Of a stretch of 64,000 nucleotides of DNA, positions 43,266-52,253 are shown piece by piece (the stretch's first letter is position 1; every line of letters begins with the position of its first letter). The stretch is taken from the NCBI RefSeq assembly GCF_000202635.1, contig NC_015125.1, forward strand, positions 2,666,001 through 2,730,000, given 5' to 3'. The notes beneath the pieces are model-generated. The model was not told where the DNA came from, made no database searches, and worked only from the letters and a program-made list of their open reading frames with translations. This stretch comes from Microbacterium testaceum StLB037. GTDB lineage: Bacteria; Actinomycetota; Actinomycetes; Actinomycetales; Microbacteriaceae. Position numbers and translations under genes: made by a program.

Positions 43266-44798
43266 CTAGCGAAAGCTCAGCACCTCATCGCCCCACGCGC
43301 GGCGGAGGTCCGCGTCGAGGTCGTCGACGACCCGGTCGTGACGGTCGATGACCAGAGTGGCGCGAGAATCCGAGGAGTACTCCGGCCACCCGGGGTCCCC
43401 GCCGTGCGCGAAGGCGCTCCAGCGCTCCTGCATCCGTCTCGACAGCTCCTCGCCCGTGCGCCGTCCGCCGAGGCGGAACGTCAGGTCTTTCGGTCCTCCG
43501 TCGAGGTTCCCCCACACGTACACGAGCTCGCTTCCGTGCGTGGCCCCGAGCCGGACGAGGCGGAGGAACGGAGTGCTGTAGTCGAAGCGGTACAGGTGCA
43601 CCGGGGCGACGGCGCTGTGTCCCTCGGCGAGCCACAGGGTGGGCAGGCGGAAGCCGATGTCGCCCGCGATGCCGAGGCCCAGTGCCCGATGACGCAGATG
43701 CTCGTACGCCGCGAGCACCTGTGCACGGTCGGGGAGGGCGACCTCGGGGCTCTCGGCCGCCATGTCGGCGAACATCCGCTCGATGCGCTCGCCGGTGACG
43801 GGGATGAGCGGTGACTTCATGTACGCGAACAGCGACGCCTCGTCCTTGTTCGTGCCGATGAGGAGGGGGATGGCGAGGGCTCGCCCTTCGCTGATCACCG
43901 TGATCGGGGCCTCGGGCACGAGGTCGCCGTCGATCACGGGCGAGAAGGCGAGGGTCCCGGGGTCTTCCTCGGGCACCCCGGCGAACAGTTCGTGGCTCGC
44001 CTCGGCCAGCGTGGCGGAGTCGAGGGCCCGCAGCGCGTCGGCGGCGTCCGGGGCGTCGGAGTCGATGCCGAGCGAGGAGAGGAACCGCGTCGCGACGCGG
44101 CCGGCGCGCTCCGGTCCGTACACGCTCGACGCCGGCGACGACTCCGCGATCGCTCGGTGCAGGAGACCGGATGCCGAGGGCGTGGCGAGCAGCGTGGTCA
44201 CCAGTCCCGCGCCCGCGGACTCGCCGAACACGGTGACCTGGTCGGGATCGCCGCCGAACGCGGCGATGTTGCGCTGCACCCACGTGAGAGCGAGGAGGAC
44301 GTCGCGCAGGCCCAGGTTGCCGTCGAACCCGGCGCCGGGGAGGGCCGCGTCGAGTCCGAGGAAGCCGAACGCGCCCAGACGGTAGTTGAGGGTGACCACG
44401 ACGACGTCGCCGGCGACGGCCAGTCGAGCGCCGTCGTACGTGCGCTGGCTCGCCGCGCCGAACACGTAGGCGCCGCCGTGCAGCCACACCATGACGGGTC
44501 GCGGCGTTCGGGCCTCGGCATCCGGAGTCCAGACGTTGAGGAAGAGACAGTCCTCGTCCTGCGCGATGCCGTCGCCGAGCGGGAGGGGGCTGGGCGGTTG
44601 CGGGCAGGCCGCGCCGAACGCCGTCGCGGCGACCTCCTCGGTGGTGTCCGCGGCGGGGCGTGGGGCGCGCCAGCGGAGGTCTCCGACGGGAGCCTGAGCG
44701 TAGCGGATGCCGAGCCAGCGGCGCGCGTCATCCTCGACGCGACCACGGAAGGAGCCGGCCGGGGCGGCGGCGAGGGGCCCGGATGAGACGGTGGACAC
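43266..44798 (-). CDS. Type-B carboxylesterase (para-nitrobenzyl esterase-like)
   Basis: 510 residues, alpha/beta hydrolase. Oxyanion HGGA (107-110), nucleophile Ser194 in FGESAGAG, acid in GTNKDEASLF and catalytic His in GATHGSELVYVWG are all visible, as is the N-terminal GIRYAQAPVGDLRWRAP. No signal peptide, so cytoplasmic. It hydrolyses carboxylic esters. The GTG start follows TAGGGT by six nt and lacks a ribosome binding site (leaderless type). Confidence 0.9.
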   Translation of the reverse strand: MSTVSSGPLAAAPAGSFRGRVEDDARRWLGIRYAQAPVGDLRWRAPRPAADTTEEVAATAFGAACPQPPSPLPLGDGIAQDEDCLFLNVWTPDAEARTPRPVMVWLHGGAYVFGAASQRTYDGARLAVAGDVVVVTLNYRLGAFGFLGLDAALPGAGFDGNLGLRDVLLALTWVQRNIAAFGGDPDQVTVFGESAGAGLVTTLLATPSASGLLHRAIAESSPASSVYGPERAGRVATRFLSSLGIDSDAPDAADALRALDSATLAEASHELFAGVPEEDPGTLAFSPVIDGDLVPEAPITVISEGRALAIPLLIGTNKDEASLFAYMKSPLIPVTGERIERMFADMAAESPEVALPDRAQVLAAYEHLRHRALGLGIAGDIGFRLPTLWLAEGHSAVAPVHLYRFDYSTPFLRLVRLGATHGSELVYVWGNLDGGPKDLTFRLGGRRTGEELSRRMQERWSAFAHGGDPGWPEYSSDSRATLVIDRHDRVVDDLDADLRRAWGDEVLSFR

Positions 44799-44863
44799 GC
44801 GCTCACCCTAGCGCCGCCGTCAAGCCCCCGGGGATGTCGGATGCCCGGCGTACCGTGTCGGGC

Positions 44864-46468
44864 ATGAGCGAGCTCACCACCCCCACCGGACGTGAACCGG
44901 CCCTCATCGCGCAGCCCCGCCCCGACGGGTCGGCGCCCCGCGCGCTCGTGCTCGGAGCCACGGGGTACCTCGGCGGGCGGCTCGTGCCCCGCCTGCTGTC
45001 GGCGGGCTACCGGGTGCGCGTTCTCGCGCGCGATCCCGCCCGGGCCGAGGCGTTCCCGTGGGGCGGCGACGTGGAGGTCGTCCGGGGAGATGCGACCGAC
45101 GCGGAATCGGTGCGCGAGGCCGTCGAGGGTGTCGACATCGTCTACTACCTGATCCACTCGATGGGCGGGGGCAAGGACTTCGAGAACACCGACCGGCGCG
45201 CCGCCCGAACGGTCGCGGACGCGGCGGCCGCGGCATCCGTCAGCCGGATCGTGTATCTCGGGGGCCTGCATCCGCTCGATGCTCCGCTGTCGCCGCACCT
45301 GCGGTCCCGTGTCGAGGTGGGCGAGATCCTGCTCGCCAGCGGAGTGCCGACCCTCGTCCTGCAGGCCGGGGTCGTGATCGGGTCGGGCTCGGCGTCGTTC
45401 GAGATGGTGCGCCATCTCACCGATGTGCTGCCGTACATGCCCGCGCCGAAGTGGGTGCGCAACCACATCCAGCCGATCGCCGTCCGCGACGTGCTCCACT
45501 ACCTGCTGGGAGCTGCGCGGGTCGCCCCCAACGTCAATCGCGCCGTCGACATCGGCGGCCCCGACGTGCTGCGGTACGGGCAGATGATGAACGGCTACGC
45601 GCTCGAAGCGGGCCTGCACCAGCGGCCCATCGCCTCCCTGCCGGTGCTGACGCCGCGTCTGGCCTCGCACTGGGTGAACCTCGTGACGCCCATCCCGAAG
45701 GCCATCGCGCGGCCCCTGGTGGAGTCGCTGCAGAACGACTGCGTCGTGAAGGATCGTGCGGTCGACGACCTCATCCCGCGGCCCGAGGGCGGGCTCATGC
45801 CGTATCGCGCCGCCGTCAAGCTCGCGCTGCGCCGCGTGAACGACGACACGATCGAGACGAGCTGGCAGGATGCCGAGGTCTCGGGCGTTCCGAGCGACCC
45901 GCTGCCGAGCGACCCCGACTGGGCCGGACGCCTCGTGTACACCGACATCCGCACGATGCACACCACCGCGAACGCGGCGCAGCTCTGGTCGGTCATCGAG
46001 GGCATCGGCGGAGAGAACGGGTGGTACTCGTCTCCGTTGCTCTGGGCGATCCGCGGGTGGATGGACCGCCTCGTCGGTGGCGTGGGCCTCGCCCGCGGAC
46101 GCCGAAGCCGCTCGGTCGTGACCGTCGGCGACGCGCTCGACTTCTGGCGCGTCGAAGCGATCGAGCCCGGGCGCCTGCTGCGGCTCCGCGCCGAGATGAA
46201 GGTTCCCGGCGGCGCCTGGCTCGAGCTGCGCGCGACGCCCGAGGGCGACGAGGCACGCTTCGACCAGCGGGCGCTCTTCTTCCCGACGGGACTCGCCGGC
46301 CGGTTGTACTGGCTCGCGGTCCTGCCCTTCCACGGCCTCATCTTCAGCGGGATGGCCCGCCGCATCACCGCGGCCGCCGAGCACGTGCAGCGCGAGGATC
46401 CGGAACCGCGGGCCGAGGCCGGGCGGATCGCGCCGGAGGTTCCCGAGGTCGAGACGGTCGGCGGGTGA
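44864..46468 (+). CDS. NAD(P)-binding SDR-like protein with C-terminal DUF2867
   Basis: 534 residues. The N-terminal Rossmann domain (LVLGATGYLGGRLVPRLLSA, with GxxGxxG) belongs to the extended atypical SDR/NmrA-like group. The C-terminal 190 residues (from about TIETSWQDAEV) match the DUF2867/SRPBCC-like region (LWSVIEGIGGENGWY, FDQRALFFPTGLAGRLYW). Such proteins are annotated as NAD(P)H-binding or DUF2867 oxidoreductases with unknown substrate. ATG 44864 has TACCGT seven nt upstream; no ribosome binding site. Confidence 0.82.
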   Translation: MSELTTPTGREPALIAQPRPDGSAPRALVLGATGYLGGRLVPRLLSAGYRVRVLARDPARAEAFPWGGDVEVVRGDATDAESVREAVEGVDIVYYLIHSMGGGKDFENTDRRAARTVADAAAAASVSRIVYLGGLHPLDAPLSPHLRSRVEVGEILLASGVPTLVLQAGVVIGSGSASFEMVRHLTDVLPYMPAPKWVRNHIQPIAVRDVLHYLLGAARVAPNVNRAVDIGGPDVLRYGQMMNGYALEAGLHQRPIASLPVLTPRLASHWVNLVTPIPKAIARPLVESLQNDCVVKDRAVDDLIPRPEGGLMPYRAAVKLALRRVNDDTIETSWQDAEVSGVPSDPLPSDPDWAGRLVYTDIRTMHTTANAAQLWSVIEGIGGENGWYSSPLLWAIRGWMDRLVGGVGLARGRRSRSVVTVGDALDFWRVEAIEPGRLLRLRAEMKVPGGAWLELRATPEGDEARFDQRALFFPTGLAGRLYWLAVLPFHGLIFSGMARRITAAAEHVQREDPEPRAEAGRIAPEVPEVETVGG

Positions 46469-46560
46469 CGGGGTCGTGGCGGGGCGCGGGCAGGATGGCG
46501 GACGCGGGGCGTCGGCTCAGCGCGCGGCGGACCTCCCCACCCGACGCCTAGGCTGATCCC

Positions 46561-47043
46561 GTGCCGCATGTCGCCCGCGTGATCACCGTCTCCGACCGTT
46601 CCGCCGCCGGGCTGCGCGAAGACCGCGGTGGCCCACTCGCCGTCTCGCTGCTGCGCGACGCCGGCTTCGACTGCGCCGACGCGATCGTCGTGCCCGATGG
46701 AGCCGAGAGCGTGCAGGCTGCCCTCCGCTCCGCGGTCGCGGCCGGACCGGGACTGATCGTCACCACCGGCGGCACCGGCATCGCCCCGCGCGACCGCACG
46801 CCCGAGGGAACGGCGCGGGTGCTGGATCGCGAGCTCCCCGGGATCGCCGAGGAGCTGCGTCGGCGGGGGCTCGCCGACACCCCGCTGTCGATCATCTCGC
46901 GGGGGCTCGCCGGGATCGTCGACCCCGGGACCTTGATCGTCAACCTTCCCGGATCGACGGGGGCGGTGGCATCCGGGATCTCGGTGATCGTCGAGATCGC
47001 CCCCCACGTGCTCGACCAACTCGCCGGAGGAGACCACGCATGA
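46561..47043 (+). CDS. Molybdopterin adenylyltransferase-like protein (MogA/MoaB family)
   Basis: 160 residues, GTG start after TAGGCT (six nt, leaderless type). The family core is present: VITVSDRSAAG, LIVTTGGTGIAPRDRTPEG and LPGSTGAVASG. It activates molybdopterin by adenylation, before MoeA inserts molybdate. Its stop overlaps moaE (ATGA). Confidence 0.92.
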   Translation: MPHVARVITVSDRSAAGLREDRGGPLAVSLLRDAGFDCADAIVVPDGAESVQAALRSAVAAGPGLIVTTGGTGIAPRDRTPEGTARVLDRELPGIAEELRRRGLADTPLSIISRGLAGIVDPGTLIVNLPGSTGAVASGISVIVEIAPHVLDQLAGGDHA

Positions 47044-47468
47044 GCGCCGTCCGCATCGCGCGCCTGTCCGAGGAGCCGCTCGACCTCGATGCGCACCTGC
47101 GTGCCGTGGAGGATTCCTCGTCGGGGGCCGTGACGACCTTCGTCGGTCGTGTGCGCAACACCGATCCGGATGCCGCCGACGCGGTCATCGCGCTCGAGTA
47201 CAGCGCGCATCCCGACGCGCCCGCCGCGCTGGAGCGCATCGCCTCCGCGGCCGCCGAGGGCACGGACGCGATCGTCGCCGTCAGTCACCGCGTGGGCCGG
47301 CTCGACGTGGGGGAGGCCGCGGTCGTGATCGCCGTGGCATCCGGCCACCGGGCCGAGGCGTTCGAGGTCTGTCGCCGCGTGATCGAGACGATCAAGACCG
47401 ACCTGCCCGTGTGGAAGCGTCAGGTCGAAGCCGATGGGACGACGCAGTGGAAGGGGCTCGGGGGGTAG
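47040..47468 (+). CDS. moaE: Molybdopterin synthase catalytic subunit MoaE
   Basis: 142 residues. Recognised by SSGAVTTFVGRVRNTD, LEYSAHPDAP, HRVGRLDVGEAAVVIAVASG and the catalytic Lys of PVWKRQVEADG. It converts cyclic pyranopterin monophosphate to molybdopterin with the sulfur donor MoaD, which is encoded convergently just downstream. Confidence 0.95.
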   Translation: MSAVRIARLSEEPLDLDAHLRAVEDSSSGAVTTFVGRVRNTDPDAADAVIALEYSAHPDAPAALERIASAAAEGTDAIVAVSHRVGRLDVGEAAVVIAVASGHRAEAFEVCRRVIETIKTDLPVWKRQVEADGTTQWKGLGG

Positions 47469-47488
47469 CGCTGGCGGATCTCGGAGAT

Positions 47489-47535
47489 TCGCGATTTCCT
47501 CGCAGGATTGCGGCTAGTTCCTGCGAGATTCGCGA
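47489..47535. repeat. Palindrome D between convergent moaE and moaD
   Basis: Arms TCGCGATTTCCTCGCAGGA and the complement TCGCGAATCTCGCAGGA flank an 11-nt loop. It is AT-richer than its surroundings and its arms recur in part just after (TGCGAGA). It may terminate both genes, but there is no T-run. Confidence 0.65.
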
Positions 47536-47568
47536 AACACTGCGAGAACGCAGCTGTGGCGGTGCCGG

Positions 47569-47805
47569 TCAGCCGCCCGCGAACGGCGGAAGCACGTCCA
47601 CGTGCGTGACGCCGGCGAGCGGCGCGTCGTCGTCGTGACGGGTGCCGTCCAGGAGCACGGCGCAGCGATCCAGGATGCCCCCGAGCGCGGGGTGGTCGGC
47701 GACGACCGCGGCGCGCAGGACGGCGAGGGACGGTTCCGAGCGTTCCTCGACGTCGGTGCCCGCAGCCTCGGCGGCGGCGGCGAAGTAGCGGACGCGGACG
47801 CTCAC
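47569..47805 (-). CDS. moaD: Molybdopterin synthase sulfur carrier MoaD
   Basis: 78 residues, ubiquitin-like, with the mandatory C-terminal Gly-Gly (PPFAGG). GTG 47805 overlaps the moaC stop as GTGA and gives VSVRVRYFAAAAEAAGTD, the expected first strand. It receives sulfur at its C-terminus after activation by the MoeB-type enzyme encoded in the same operon. Confidence 0.92.
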   Translation of the reverse strand: MSVRVRYFAAAAEAAGTDVEERSEPSLAVLRAAVVADHPALGGILDRCAVLLDGTRHDDDAPLAGVTHVDVLPPFAGG

Positions 47806-48377
47806 GCGGAGGCTCCGGCAGCGGCGGATCCGGACGCGCTCTCCTCGGGCGCCGTTCCGGTCTCGGATGCGCGGAGCCCGGCCGCGTCGGGCCCGCCCGC
47901 GTCGGGCTCGCCCGGCCGGCTCCATTCGCCCGACTTGCCGCCGGTCTTCGAAACGATGCGGACGTTCTCGATGAACGTGCCCTTGTCCATGCCCTTCACC
48001 ATGTCGACGATCGCGAGGGCCGCGACCGAGACGCTCGTGAGCGCCTCCATCTCGACGCCGGTGCGGTCGGCGGTGCCGACGGTCGCCTCGATCTCGACGC
48101 CGTCGTCGGTGAGCGCGAGGTCCACCGAGGCGCGGTGCACGCCGATGACGTGGGCGAGGGGGAGGAGCGCGGGCGTCGACTTGGCGGCCTGGATGCCGGC
48201 GATGCGCGCCACGGCCAGCACGTCGCCCTTGGGGGCGGTGCCGTCGCGCAGGGCCGCGACGACCTCGGGCGCGCAGCGCACGAAGCCGCGCGCGGTCGCG
48301 GTGCGGACCGTGGGCTGCTTGAGCGTGACGTCGACCATGCGGGCGTGGCCCGCGGCATCCAGGTGCGTGAAGGTCAT
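47802..48377 (-). CDS. moaC: Cyclic pyranopterin monophosphate synthase MoaC
   Basis: 191 residues. Conserved LAVARIAGIQAAKSTPALL, LAHVIGVHR and VEMEALTSVSVAALAIVDMV followed by KGMDKG (catalytic Lys/Asp). It closes the pyranopterin ring after MoaA. A Pro/Gly/Ala/Ser-rich tail of about 30 residues is an unusual, probably disordered addition. Overlaps moeA by 4 nt upstream and moaD by 3 nt downstream. Confidence 0.95.
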   Translation of the reverse strand: MTFTHLDAAGHARMVDVTLKQPTVRTATARGFVRCAPEVVAALRDGTAPKGDVLAVARIAGIQAAKSTPALLPLAHVIGVHRASVDLALTDDGVEIEATVGTADRTGVEMEALTSVSVAALAIVDMVKGMDKGTFIENVRIVSKTGGKSGEWSRPGEPDAGGPDAAGLRASETGTAPEESASGSAAAGASA

Positions 48378-49597
48378 GGAATCAGCATGACATCGAGCGG
48401 GTCGCCCACGGACACGGTGGACACCTCGGCGGGAACGATCGCGAAGGCCTCGGCGCGCGCGAGGGACGCGGCGAGGTGCGAGCCCGAGCCTCCCGCGGTG
48501 GCGGCGCGGACGGTGCCCGCGACGAGGTCGATCGTGGCGGGGAGGTATTGCCGGCGCCCGGGCGGGGTCGTCCAGGCCTCGGATGCCGTGAGTCGGGCGA
48601 TCCGTCGATCGATCACCGCGCGCCCCTGCAGGGCGAGCAGCGCGGGCCGCACGAACACCTCGAAGGACACGGCGACGCTCACCGGGTTGCCGGGGAGGCC
48701 GAAGACGAGCCGGCCGTCGGGGAGGACGCCGAATGCCTGCGGTTTGCCGGGTTGCATCGCGACCTTCTCGAAGGCGATGCGGTCCGACAGGGCGAGGCGC
48801 ACCGGCTCGTAGGCTCCGGCGCTGACGCCGCCGGTGAAGACGACGACGTCGGCGCGGGTGGCCCGCGAGAGCACGGCGTCGATTCCCGCGGGGTCGTCGC
48901 CGACGCGGTCGACGAGCTCGAGGTCGGCGTCGGCTCCGTCCACGAGCGCGGCGAGCAGGGTGGCGTTCGAGTCGGGGGTCTGTCCGCGAGACGGAGCGGT
49001 GCCCGGGGCGACGAGCTCGCTGCCGGTGGACACGACGGCCACCCGCGGGCGGCGCGTCACGGTGACGGTGTCGACTCCCGAAGCGGCTGCGGCGGCGAGG
49101 GCGAACGGGCCGAGGCGCTCGCCCGGCGAGAGGACGACGTCGCCCGCGCGGGTGTCGCCGCCGCGATGGCGGATGAAGGCACCCGTGCCCGCGGGGGAAC
49201 GAAGCACGTCGACGGTGTCGAGCGAGTCGGCGAGGCCTCCGGCGGTGTCCTCGAAGGGGACGATCGCGTCGGCGTCGGCGGGAACGGCGGCTCCCGTCAT
49301 GATCCGCGCGGCCTCGCCGGGCGCGAGCGCCGGGTCGTCGGCGGTACCGGCCGGCAGATCGGCGATCACCCGCAGGGTCACCGGGTGCTCGGCATCCGCC
49401 CCCTCGACGTCGGCGAAGCGCACCGCGAAGCCGTCCATGGAGGAGTTGTCGAACCCGGGGAGGTCGTGTGCGGCGAGGACGGGCTCGGCGAGGGTGCGGC
49501 CGGAGGCGTCGGCGAGGGCGACGGACTCGGCCGGGAGCAGCGCGACGGCGGCGAGCACGCGGTCGCGGTGCTCTTCGACGGTGAGCAGCGGGTTCAT
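48374..49597 (-). CDS. moeA: Molybdopterin molybdenumtransferase MoeA
   Basis: 407 residues, full-length. Family signatures: FDNSSMDGFAVRF, RIMTGAAVPADADAIVPFED, FTGGVSAGAYEPV and GLPGNPVSVAVSFE. It inserts molybdate into adenylated molybdopterin. Fourth step of the same minus-strand operon. Confidence 0.95.
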   Translation of the reverse strand: MNPLLTVEEHRDRVLAAVALLPAESVALADASGRTLAEPVLAAHDLPGFDNSSMDGFAVRFADVEGADAEHPVTLRVIADLPAGTADDPALAPGEAARIMTGAAVPADADAIVPFEDTAGGLADSLDTVDVLRSPAGTGAFIRHRGGDTRAGDVVLSPGERLGPFALAAAAASGVDTVTVTRRPRVAVVSTGSELVAPGTAPSRGQTPDSNATLLAALVDGADADLELVDRVGDDPAGIDAVLSRATRADVVVFTGGVSAGAYEPVRLALSDRIAFEKVAMQPGKPQAFGVLPDGRLVFGLPGNPVSVAVSFEVFVRPALLALQGRAVIDRRIARLTASEAWTTPPGRRQYLPATIDLVAGTVRAATAGGSGSHLAASLARAEAFAIVPAEVSTVSVGDPLDVMLIP

Positions 49598-49640
49598 GGA
49601 GTCCTCCGGATGCCGGGATGGGAGGGGGCGCGGCGGGCGT

Positions 49641-50411
49641 TCATGCGCGCGCCGCCGGAGCGAGAGGGATCACGTCCTGGCGGGCGCGCAGCGCGTCGAT
49701 CACGACGAGGCGACCGAGCAGCGGTTCACCCGCGCCGGTGACGAGCTTGATCGCCTCGGTCGCGAGCAGCCCGCCCACCTGGACGCAGAGGGACCCGAGA
49801 ACGCCGACCTGGGCGCACGTCGGCGGTTCTCCGGCGGAACCCGGCGGAAAGAGGTCCCCCAGCACGACCGGCGCGTGGTCATCGGGCGGGTTCGACCAGA
49901 AGACCGTCACCTGCGCCGACCACTCCTGCACAGCGCCCCAGACGAGGGGGATACCCAGATCCTCGGCTGCGGCGGCGACGGCCTCGCGGGTGTCGAAGGT
50001 GTCGCTGCCGTCGATGACGAGATCGGCGTCGGCGAGCAGCTCGCGGGCATTGTCGGAGGTCAGCCGTACGGTGCGTTCATGAACCACGGTGACGGGGGAG
50101 AGATCACGCACGGCGCGGGCGGCGGATGCCGTCTTGGCGGTGCCGATGTCGTCGACGCGGTGCAGGAGCTGTCGTTGCAGGTTCGTGCGCTCGACGACGT
50201 CGTCGTCGATGATGGTCAGCTCGCCGATCCCGGCCGCCGCGAGGGCGAGCAGCACGGGGGAGCCCAGGCCCCCGGCGCCGACCACGGCGATGCGCGCCGC
50301 GGCGAGCCGCCGTTGCCCCTCCTCGCCGATGCCGGCGAGCACCGCGTGGCGGGCCGTGCGGATGAGCTCCTCCGGGGCGAGGGATGCCACCGGCTCGACG
50401 ATCGGCTTCAT
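49641..50411 (-). CDS. moeB: ThiF/MoeB-family adenylyltransferase
   Basis: 256 residues. ATP-binding GAGGLGSPVLLALAAAGIG, DDDVVERTNLQRQLLH, and the catalytic-Asp strand LVIDGSDTFDTREAV. It adenylates the C-terminus of MoaD. The family-typical zinc-binding Cys pairs are not evident, and no rhodanese domain is attached. ATG 50411 overlaps the moaA stop (ATGA). Confidence 0.9.
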   Translation of the reverse strand: MKPIVEPVASLAPEELIRTARHAVLAGIGEEGQRRLAAARIAVVGAGGLGSPVLLALAAAGIGELTIIDDDVVERTNLQRQLLHRVDDIGTAKTASAARAVRDLSPVTVVHERTVRLTSDNARELLADADLVIDGSDTFDTREAVAAAAEDLGIPLVWGAVQEWSAQVTVFWSNPPDDHAPVVLGDLFPPGSAGEPPTCAQVGVLGSLCVQVGGLLATEAIKLVTGAGEPLLGRLVVIDALRARQDVIPLAPAARA

Positions 50412-51628
50412 CCGCCGATCGCGCTCATCGTGCGCTCGGGCTGGACGAAGTCGGCACGCGCGAGTCCGACGCGGTCGGAGCCGTGGGCGCGGGGCTTGGC
50501 CCACATGGCATCCCGCCAGATCTGGGCGAGTCCCTCGTCGTCGGCTCCGTCGCGGAGGGCCGTGAGGAGATCCGTCTCCTCGTGCGAGAAGAGGCACGAG
50601 CGGATTCGTCCGTCGGCGGTGACGCGCGTGCGCGAGCAGGCGGCGCAGAACGGCTCGGTGACCGAGGAGATGATGCCGACGTGTCCGACGACGGCGGCCT
50701 CGCCGGGTCGGCGGACCTCCCACCGCTCGGCGGGGGCGGCGCCACGGCCGCGCGGGTCGGCGGTCAGAGTGAACGCTTCCTCGATCGCGGTGCGGATGTC
50801 ACGCGCCGGGATGACGTTCGTCGCGCTCCACGAGCGGTCGCCGTCGAGGGGCATGTCCTCGATGAAGCGCATCTCGAAGCCGTTCGACACGGCCCAGTCG
50901 ACCAGGGGTACGACCTCGGTGTCGTTGATGCCGCGGAGCAGCACCGCGTTGATCTTGATGGGGCCGAGACCCGCCGCGCGCGCGGCCTGGAGCCCGGCCA
51001 GCACCTTGTCGAGGTGCGGGCGACGGGTGAGCTCGGCGAAGGTCTCGGGGTGGAGGGTGTCGAGCGAGACGTTCACGCGGTTGAGGCCGGCGTCCTTCAG
51101 GGCCTGCGCGCGGCGGTCGAGGCCGACCGCGTTCGTCGTGAGGGAGATCGGAAGGTCGGGATTGTCGGCGCGGATGCCGGCGATGATGTGCTCGAGGTCC
51201 TTGCGGACGAGGGGCTCGCCGCCGGTGATGCGCAGCTCCTCCGCACCGAGGGAGTGCACGGCGACGCGCACGATACGCCGGATCTCGTCGGCGCTCATCA
51301 GTTGCGCCTGCGGGAGCCACGGCATCCCGTCGGCCGGCATGCAGTACGTGCAGCGCAGGTTGCACTTGTCGATGACCGAGACGCGCAGGTCGGTCGCTAC
51401 GCGGCCGAAGCGGTCGAGGAGCCCGCCGCTCTGCGGGGCGCCGGTCGCGCGGACGGCGCCGGGCTCGCGGGCGGGGTGGATTCCGTCGGTAGGAGTCGCG
51501 CTCCGTGCGAGGGCGGGGCGGGGGCCGCCCGTGGTCCGGATCGCGCCCAGCTCGCTGCGCGCGGTCACGGTGACGCCGAGGGGAACGGCGACCGGACCCT
51601 GCGTCGCGCGCGCGTGCTCGGCATCCAT
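50408..51628 (-). CDS. moaA: GTP 3',8-cyclase MoaA
   Basis: 406 residues, radical-SAM enzyme. The N-terminal [4Fe-4S] motif is CNLRCTYC (Cys89, 93, 96), the C-terminal cluster site CAACSRTRVTADGRIRSCLF, and the essential C-terminal Gly-Gly (MSAIGG). It turns GTP into the first pterin intermediate. About 70 low-complexity residues precede the core; a later start is possible, but ATG 51628 is the first good candidate and a GTG-type alternative was not convincing. First gene of the moaA-moeB-moeA-moaC-moaD operon. Confidence 0.93.
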   Translation of the reverse strand: MDAEHARATQGPVAVPLGVTVTARSELGAIRTTGGPRPALARSATPTDGIHPAREPGAVRATGAPQSGGLLDRFGRVATDLRVSVIDKCNLRCTYCMPADGMPWLPQAQLMSADEIRRIVRVAVHSLGAEELRITGGEPLVRKDLEHIIAGIRADNPDLPISLTTNAVGLDRRAQALKDAGLNRVNVSLDTLHPETFAELTRRPHLDKVLAGLQAARAAGLGPIKINAVLLRGINDTEVVPLVDWAVSNGFEMRFIEDMPLDGDRSWSATNVIPARDIRTAIEEAFTLTADPRGRGAAPAERWEVRRPGEAAVVGHVGIISSVTEPFCAACSRTRVTADGRIRSCLFSHEETDLLTALRDGADDEGLAQIWRDAMWAKPRAHGSDRVGLARADFVQPERTMSAIGG

Positions 51629-51829
51629 GGGTCGAGCCTAGGTCAGCGGGGAGGAGGGGAGGGCCTCGGCGAGGGATGAGGAGCGGGGAGCGCGGCGGGC
51701 CGGTGGTGCGCACGCTGGCGCGGGGGGAGATCCGGGGAGCGGAGGGCCGTGCTGAGCCGGGGCGTGCTCCCGTCCGAGGATCTCCTCCCGCGCCGGCGCC
51801 CGCGCCTGCGCCGGCGCCGAACGGCGCGC

Positions 51830-51850
51830 ACGACCGCGCGGTACGGTCGT
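51830..51850 (+). promoter_or_regulatory. Inverted repeat over the promoter of the HTH-TOBE gene
   Basis: ACGACCG-N7-CGGTCGT (7-bp perfect arms) overlaps TACGGT (51842-51847), six nt before the ATG. A candidate autoregulatory site. Confidence 0.55.
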
Positions 51851-51853
51851 CGC

Positions 51854-52249
51854 ATGCCGAACACCTTTCGCATCTCGGCCGCCGCCCGGCTGCTCGGCGT
51901 GAGCGACGACACGGTCCGACGCTGGATCGATCAGGGCGTGCTGCCGACGACCGGGGCATCTCCTGTCGAGATCCCGGGTGCGGCCCTCGCTGAGCGGGCC
52001 GTGGCCCTCGCGGACGAGCCCGACGACCCCACGGGCGTCGCCTCCAGTGCGCGCAACCGCTTCGTCGGCATCGTCACGCGGGTGCAGATCGATGGGGTCA
52101 TGGCTCAGGTCGATCTGCAATGCGGGCCGCACCGCGTGGTGTCGCTCATGTCGGCGGAGGCCGCCGAAGAGCTCGCACTCGAGCCGGGCGCTCTCGCCGT
52201 GGCGTCGATGAAGGCGACGGTCGTGACGGTGGAGGCTCCGCGCGGCTGA
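51854..52249 (+). CDS. HTH-TOBE molybdate-responsive regulator/binding protein
   Basis: 131 residues. An excisionase/MerR-type helix-turn-helix (RISAAARLLGVSDDTVRRWI) is fused to one Mop/TOBE domain (ARNRFVGIVTRVQIDGVMAQ, then VSLMSAEAAEELALEPGA), which binds molybdate oxyanions. Small HTH-Mop proteins of this kind sit before modABC in many actinobacteria and probably regulate it. The palindromes at 52403-52439 before modA are the natural target. Apparently leaderless. Confidence 0.85.
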   Translation: MPNTFRISAAARLLGVSDDTVRRWIDQGVLPTTGASPVEIPGAALAERAVALADEPDDPTGVASSARNRFVGIVTRVQIDGVMAQVDLQCGPHRVVSLMSAEAAEELALEPGALAVASMKATVVTVEAPRG

Positions 52250-52253
52250 CTCG

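Noticed and set aside
46469..46560. A small gene between the DUF2867 protein and the mog-type gene
   Set aside because: No start with plausible coding potential; the interval only holds the TAGGCT promoter element.
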